A program made the translations under genes and the position numbers. Below are positions 60,454 to 64,000 of a stretch of 64,000 nucleotides of DNA, in pieces (the stretch's first letter is position 1; each line of letters begins with the position of its first letter). The DNA is from Oscillospiraceae bacterium (GTDB taxonomy: Bacteria; Bacillota; Clostridia; Oscillospirales; Ruminococcaceae): positions 1-64,000 of the forward strand of contig JAEDDN010000004.1 in NCBI GenBank assembly GCA_016298065.1. Direction: 5' to 3'. A model generated the notes under the pieces. That model was not told the DNA's origin, did no database searches, and saw only the letters and a list, made by a program, of their open reading frames with translations.

Positions 60454-61375
60454 AAATTTTGATTTTATTGCAAACAGAAAAAAGTTTTTCATAATAACGC
60501 TTGTTGTAGTGGCTGTAATCATTTTGGCTTCAATTATATTAAAGCCCAATGTTTCAATAGACTTTAAGGGCGGTACAATTATAAGCTACTCTTATGAAAA
60601 TAAGCTTGATTTAAAAAACGTTAAAAACACCGCAAAGGATTCCTTGGGTAAGAGTGTACAGATTTCCGGCAAATACGATAAGACATTGGGTCTTGACAGC
60701 TTTGAAATCGCTTTGGCATCTAACGAAAGTATTGACGCTAAAACTCAGGACGCTTTGACCGAAGCATTAAACGAGCAATATCCCGACAATAACATTTCAG
60801 AGGTATCAACCACAACCGTAAATCCTACTATGGGTAAGCAATTTTTCTTAAAGTGCTTGGTTGCAGTTTTATTTACCGCAGTTTTGATGATTCTTTATAT
60901 CGGTATACGTTTCAGAAAAATCGGAGGCTGGTCGGCAGGTCTTACTTCGGTTGTCGCATTGTTGCACGACTCGTTTATGGTATTCGGAGCATTTGTACTA
61001 TTCCGTATGGATATTGACGACAACTTTATCGCAGTTATTCTTACGATTTTGGGTTACTCAATAAACGATACTATAGTTGTTTACGACCGTATCAGAGAAA
61101 ATAAACGCCTCTATGCAAAGAAAAAGGATACTGTTGAGATAGTTAATATGAGCTTAAATCAGTCCATAACAAGAACCTTGATGACCTCTATAACAACTAT
61201 TTTAACTATGCTTGTAGTAGTTGTTGTCGCTTTGATAACAGGTACAACCTCTATTTTAAGCTTTGCAGTTCCAATGATTGTGGGCTTAACCGTAGGTACC
61301 TATTCTTCGCTTTTGTTAGCTCCTAACCTCTGGGTTTTGTGGCAGACCAGAAATAAGAAGAAAAAGAAAAAATAA
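60440..61375 (+). CDS. secF: Protein translocase subunit SecF
   Basis: This 311-residue partner of SecD starts at ATG 60440, with GGAGGTG 6-7 bases upstream. DFIANRKKFFIITL opens the protein, then SIDFKGGTIISYSYE (D-F-x-G-G motif), and after residue 130 six membrane helices with AVILTILGYSINDTIVVYDR, the conserved segment that carries the D and N of the proton path. The start overlaps secD by 14 bases, so the two are translationally coupled. It ends in a run of lysines. Confidence 0.95.
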   Translation: MLKNRNFDFIANRKKFFIITLVVVAVIILASIILKPNVSIDFKGGTIISYSYENKLDLKNVKNTAKDSLGKSVQISGKYDKTLGLDSFEIALASNESIDAKTQDALTEALNEQYPDNNISEVSTTTVNPTMGKQFFLKCLVAVLFTAVLMILYIGIRFRKIGGWSAGLTSVVALLHDSFMVFGAFVLFRMDIDDNFIAVILTILGYSINDTIVVYDRIRENKRLYAKKKDTVEIVNMSLNQSITRTLMTSITTILTMLVVVVVALITGTTSILSFAVPMIVGLTVGTYSSLLLAPNLWVLWQTRNKKKKKK

Positions 61376-61395
61376 ATTAACGTATTAAAAACTAT

Positions 61396-61427
61396 AAAGC
61401 ACAGAAGGCAAAAGCTTTCTGTGCTTT
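61396..61427 (+). terminator. Terminator after secF
   Basis: AAAGCACAGAA (61396-61406) and TTCTGTGCTTT (61417-61427) form an 11-base-pair stem. Confidence 0.75.
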
Positions 61428-61459
61428 AAATGATTATGCGTTTAGGGGAGTTTATAATT

Positions 61460-62248
61460 TTGGAATTCGGAATATCCACCTCTTGCTTTTATCCTGAATA
61501 TTTGGAAACGGCAGTTGACAATTTAACCGCAAATCATATAAAGAATATAGAGATATTTGTAAATACCCAAAGTGAGCTTAAAAAAAGCTATATTAAGGAT
61601 ATAAAAAGGCGCTTGGATAACGGCGGCACAAGGGTTATATCTATGCACCCGTTTACCTCGGGCTATGAGTCATTTTGGTTTTTCACCGATTATCAAAGAC
61701 GCTTTGACGACGCTATAGAGCTTTATAAAGGCTATTTTGATGCTATGAATATTTTAGGCGCCAAGATACTGGTGTTTCACGGCAACAAGTTTGAAAGTAA
61801 CTTTGATAACAGAAGGTACTTTGAACGCTTTGCAAAATTGCGAGAGGTGGCAAAAAGTCACGGCGTTACCTTAGCGCAGGAAAATGTGGTGCGCTTTAAA
61901 AGCAGGGAGTGCGCATTTTTATCTGAAATGAAGGAGTATTTAAATTCCGAAGTTGAGTTTGTGCTTGATATAAAGCAGTCCATTCGCTCAAAGCAAAATG
62001 TTTTTGATATCATAGACGCCTTAAAGGAAAATATAATACACATTCACGTCAGCGATAATGACGAGAATAACGACTGTCTCCCCATAGGAAAGGGCAACTT
62101 TGACTTTTATAAGTTTTACCGTAAACTTCTGCAAAACGGCTTTAGGGGTACCTCTATGTTAGAGCTTTATCGCCATAATTACGGTGTTTACGACGAATTA
62201 TACGAGTCTGTGGACAGACTTTATAAGATTGCACAAACTTTAAAGTGA
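61460..62248 (+). CDS. TIM-barrel xylose isomerase-like / AP endonuclease family 2 protein
   Basis: This protein of about 262 residues has the (beta/alpha)8 fold of the sugar-isomerase/AP-endonuclease-2 superfamily: LEFGISTSCFYPEYLETAVD at the start, NIEIFVNTQSELKKSYIKDI, RVISMHPFTSGYESFWF, KILVFHGNKF, LAQENVV (metal Glu), EFVLDIKQSIRSKQ and IIHIHVSDNDENNDCLPIGK (metal His and Asp). It may be an epimerase/isomerase or a sugar-lactone lyase. The TTG at 61460 is preferred (AGGGGAG 9 bases upstream) since the ATG at 61430 abuts the terminator; the start is uncertain. Confidence 0.78.
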   Translation: MEFGISTSCFYPEYLETAVDNLTANHIKNIEIFVNTQSELKKSYIKDIKRRLDNGGTRVISMHPFTSGYESFWFFTDYQRRFDDAIELYKGYFDAMNILGAKILVFHGNKFESNFDNRRYFERFAKLREVAKSHGVTLAQENVVRFKSRECAFLSEMKEYLNSEVEFVLDIKQSIRSKQNVFDIIDALKENIIHIHVSDNDENNDCLPIGKGNFDFYKFYRKLLQNGFRGTSMLELYRHNYGVYDELYESVDRLYKIAQTLK

Positions 62249-62373
62249 AAAAGCACTTAAAATTAAGCGCTTACAAAAATATGTATAAAACTAAGTAATA
62301 AAAAATATTATTTTGGCTTACCTTTACAAAAATATCGTAATTACCATGTCTAATTTAGTCGGCAATAATTGCT

Positions 62374-62401
62374 TTGAAAACCTCAAAAAATAGCTTATAA
62401 T
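62374..62401 (+). promoter_or_regulatory. Promoter for the DUF6514-like gene
   Basis: TTGAAA (62374-62379), 16 bases, TATAAT (62396-62401). Transcription would start near 62408, so the ATG-like codon at 62400 is not the start. Confidence 0.55.
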
Positions 62402-62456
62402 GTTGAGGCGACATATTATTGTGAACAAAAAATCAGACAAAGATGGACGTGGTAAA

Positions 62457-62720
62457 ATGACAAAGTATTCAGAAAAAGAAATTTATGAAATAACATCTAA
62501 TGATACTGTGGTAGAAGATGTAAAAGTTAAGCAGTACGGTATAGTGTATAAATGCTATAATGAAAATAAGCTTGTAAAAGAGCTTGAAATTACTGAGATT
62601 TCAGAGGATAAGGCGTTTGTCGAGTATATTACTAAAATGCTAAATACCTATGAAGCCTCGCCTAATCATTTTAATGATATAGTAGAGGACTTTTTAATAG
62701 CAAAATACACCACCCGTTAA
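62457..62720 (+). CDS. DUF6514-like small protein
   Basis: This 87-residue protein starts at ATG 62457 inside the transcript predicted from the promoter, though its ribosome site (GGACGTGG) is weak. The pattern VKQYGIVYKCY, then VKELEITEISEDKAFVEYIT and a terminal HFNDIVEDFLIAKY is that of the DUF6514 family (a YGI...eitdIsed...l...DvveDfl layout) in clostridia, whose function is unknown. It lies alone between the TIM-barrel gene and the transaldolase-family gene. Confidence 0.65.
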   Translation: MTKYSEKEIYEITSNDTVVEDVKVKQYGIVYKCYNENKLVKELEITEISEDKAFVEYITKMLNTYEASPNHFNDIVEDFLIAKYTTR

Positions 62721-62765
62721 AATAAGCATTCTTAAAGTAAATCAGTCTGTTTTGTAAAATAGTGA

Positions 62766-62794
62766 TTGACTATTTTTCAATAAGGATATATAAT
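62766..62794 (+). promoter_or_regulatory. Promoter for the transaldolase-family gene
   Basis: TTGACT (62766-62771), 17 bases, TATAAT (62789-62794), 51 bases before the start codon. Confidence 0.7.
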
Positions 62795-62845
62795 TTAATA
62801 GTAAACGCATTATATATGCTTATTTTAATTGTGGAGGATAAAAAA

Positions 62846-63499
62846 ATGAGATTTTTTGTAGACACAGCTAATGTTGAGGACATTAAAAAGGCTAACGATA
62901 TGGGCGTTATTTGCGGTGTAACAACAAACCCGTCTTTAATCGCTAAGGAAGGCAGAAATTTTGCCGAGGTTATCGCTGAGATAGCTTCTATCGTTGACGG
63001 TCCTATAAGCGGCGAGGTTAAAGCAACTACAGTTGACGCTGAGGGTATGATTGCAGAGGGTAAAGAAATTGCTGCAATTCATCCGAATATGGTTGTAAAA
63101 CTTCCTATGACAGTTGAAGGCTTAAAGGCTTGTAAGGCTTTAACAGCTTTAGGCATTAAGACAAACGTAACTTTGGTATTTACAGCTGCTCAGGCTTTAC
63201 TTGCTGCAAGAGCAGGAGCTACTTATGTTTCTCCGTTTTTAGGCAGACTTGACGACATTTCTATGCCGGGTATTGACTTAATCAGAGCTATCGCAGAGAT
63301 TTTTGCAGTAAATGATATTGACTGCCAAATCATTGCCGCTTCTGTAAGAAACCCGATTCACGTTATCGATTGCGCTTTGGCAGGTGCTGATATTGCAACT
63401 GTTCCTTACGCTGTAATTGAAAATATGACAAAGCACCCTCTTACAGATCAGGGTATTGCTAAGTTCCAGGCTGACTATAAAGCTGTTTTCGGTGAATAA
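62846..63499 (+). CDS. fsa: Fructose-6-phosphate aldolase / transaldolase-like (type 3B)
   Basis: This 217-residue TIM-barrel aldolase starts at ATG 62846 with GGAGGAT upstream; an open frame extends 28 codons further up but without signal. Features are MRFFVDTANVEDIKKANDMG, GVTTNPSLIAKEGR and HPNMVVKLPMTVEGL with the Schiff-base Lys85. The short, single-domain form is the FSA/TalC group, which either transfers a dihydroxyacetone unit as transaldolase or cleaves fructose-6-phosphate; which one cannot be decided here. The terminator follows after 20 bases. Confidence 0.93.
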   Translation: MRFFVDTANVEDIKKANDMGVICGVTTNPSLIAKEGRNFAEVIAEIASIVDGPISGEVKATTVDAEGMIAEGKEIAAIHPNMVVKLPMTVEGLKACKALTALGIKTNVTLVFTAAQALLAARAGATYVSPFLGRLDDISMPGIDLIRAIAEIFAVNDIDCQIIAASVRNPIHVIDCALAGADIATVPYAVIENMTKHPLTDQGIAKFQADYKAVFGE

Positions 63500-63519
63500 T
63501 TATACATATAAAATAAGAC

Positions 63520-63556
63520 AGGACTACCTTTGTATAAACTTAGGTAGTCCTTTTTT
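63520..63556 (+). terminator. Terminator after the transaldolase-family gene
   Basis: AGGACTACCT (63520-63529) and AGGTAGTCCT (63542-63551), then T5. Confidence 0.9.
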
Positions 63557-63583
63557 CGTTTATAACGGAAAAGGGGACTTTAA

Positions 63584-64000
63584 TTGAAAAGACCGCTTTG
63601 TACTTTAGGTTTTACATTTGTAGCTTCGGCGCTATTGGCTTCTTTTTTAAGCTGTTATGTAATGAAGCTTATTATAATTATTTTAACAGTCCTTGCTATA
63701 CCAGGCTTTTTCTGCCTAAAAGGTGATAAAAGGAAAATATTTATACTTTGTATGCTTTCGGGTATTTTGGCTGTGAGTATGTTTTATATAAAAACCGAGT
63801 TTGAGTATAATAAAGTCGTCACCCTTGACGGTAAAAGCACTACTGTAACAGGCAAGGTATACGATTTAAGCGTAAGTGAAAACGGTACATATAAATATTT
63901 TCTGCACGCCGATAAGCTTGAAAGTTATAATGTACCCAAATTTGACGTTATCATTTACAGCAATGAGGACTTAGAGTTTGATTATTATGATACTGTACAG
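63584..64000 (+). CDS. comEC: ComEC/Rec2-like DNA-uptake channel, N-terminal part
   Basis: A TTG at 63584 with AAGGGG 8 bases upstream opens a frame that runs to the window end (139 codons). It begins MKRPLCTLGFTFVASALLAS with two to three hydrophobic segments (IIIILTVLAIPGFFCL; KIFILCMLSGILAVSMFYI), then a beta-rich part KSTTVTGKVYDLSVSENGTY, matching the N-terminal domain of ComEC/Rec2 (DUF4131). ComEC is the membrane channel for single-stranded DNA in natural transformation. The rest lies outside the window, so the assignment rests on this part alone. Confidence 0.7.
   Translation, partial: MKRPLCTLGFTFVASALLASFLSCYVMKLIIIILTVLAIPGFFCLKGDKRKIFILCMLSGILAVSMFYIKTEFEYNKVVTLDGKSTTVTGKVYDLSVSENGTYKYFLHADKLESYNVPKFDVIIYSNEDLEFDYYDTVQ

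Overview
The window is a low-GC Bacillota chromosome segment. It is most likely from an anaerobic, spore-forming clostridium of the Ruminococcaceae/Oscillospiraceae type; this is inferred from gene content and style, not from a database match. Pointers are the T-box leader, AGGAGG-type ribosome sites with several TTG starts, the spore-cortex gene cwlD with a PdaA-like deacetylase, a single-chain 1242-residue PurL, and small proteins typical of clostridia. I saw no rRNA, tRNA, CRISPR array or phage module.

Region 1 to about 2.7 kb is the right end of an integrative (probably conjugative) element with higher GC than the rest. It holds a ParB-family protein cut by the window edge, a TnpW-like small protein, and a large serine recombinase whose reading frame is broken by one in-frame TAG. 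The host sequence resumes as the C-terminal third of a death-on-curing (Doc/Fic) toxin gene, so the element appears to have inserted into that gene.

From 2.9 to 24.8 kb lie mostly housekeeping and envelope genes: a YbgC-like thioesterase, a transglutaminase-like lipoprotein, a GntR/ABC ATPase/permease operon with a likely autoregulatory operator, a beta-CASP metallo-hydrolase, an LTA synthase-like sulfatase, proB and proA, a histidine phosphatase, an XRE regulator, a PdaA-like deacetylase lipoprotein, mtaB-purL, an HPr-like protein without the catalytic histidine, and a YfcE-like phosphoesterase. From 24.9 to 26.0 kb is a run of three small uncharacterised genes. rpoB and rpoC follow behind their own strong promoter and a leader of about 210 nt, without rplJ/rplL.

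From 33.7 to 38.2 kb are a patch of dispersed-repeat-like sequence and the araB-araA-araD operon. That operon has GTAC-centred operator-like sites in its promoter and large stem-loops in both intergenic gaps. From 38.3 to 42.2 kb are a zinc metallopeptidase, a HAD phosphatase, a methyltransferase, and tyrS under a tyrosine T-box leader.

From 42.2 to 48.9 kb is a complete F-type ATP synthase operon (atpI-like, B, E, F, H, A, G, D, C) on the minus strand. Its c subunit has a two-carboxylate Na+-type site, and epsilon is reduced to its N-terminal domain. From 49.3 to 64 kb come a CmpB-like membrane protein, an ArsR / HMA protein / P-type metal ATPase operon with a textbook operator, cwlD, radA, a small cysteine-containing clostridial protein, a DUF6873-like protein, an S1-domain protein, purB, secD-secF, a TIM-barrel isomerase/endonuclease-like protein, a DUF6514-like protein, a transaldolase-family gene, and the start of comEC, which runs off the window.
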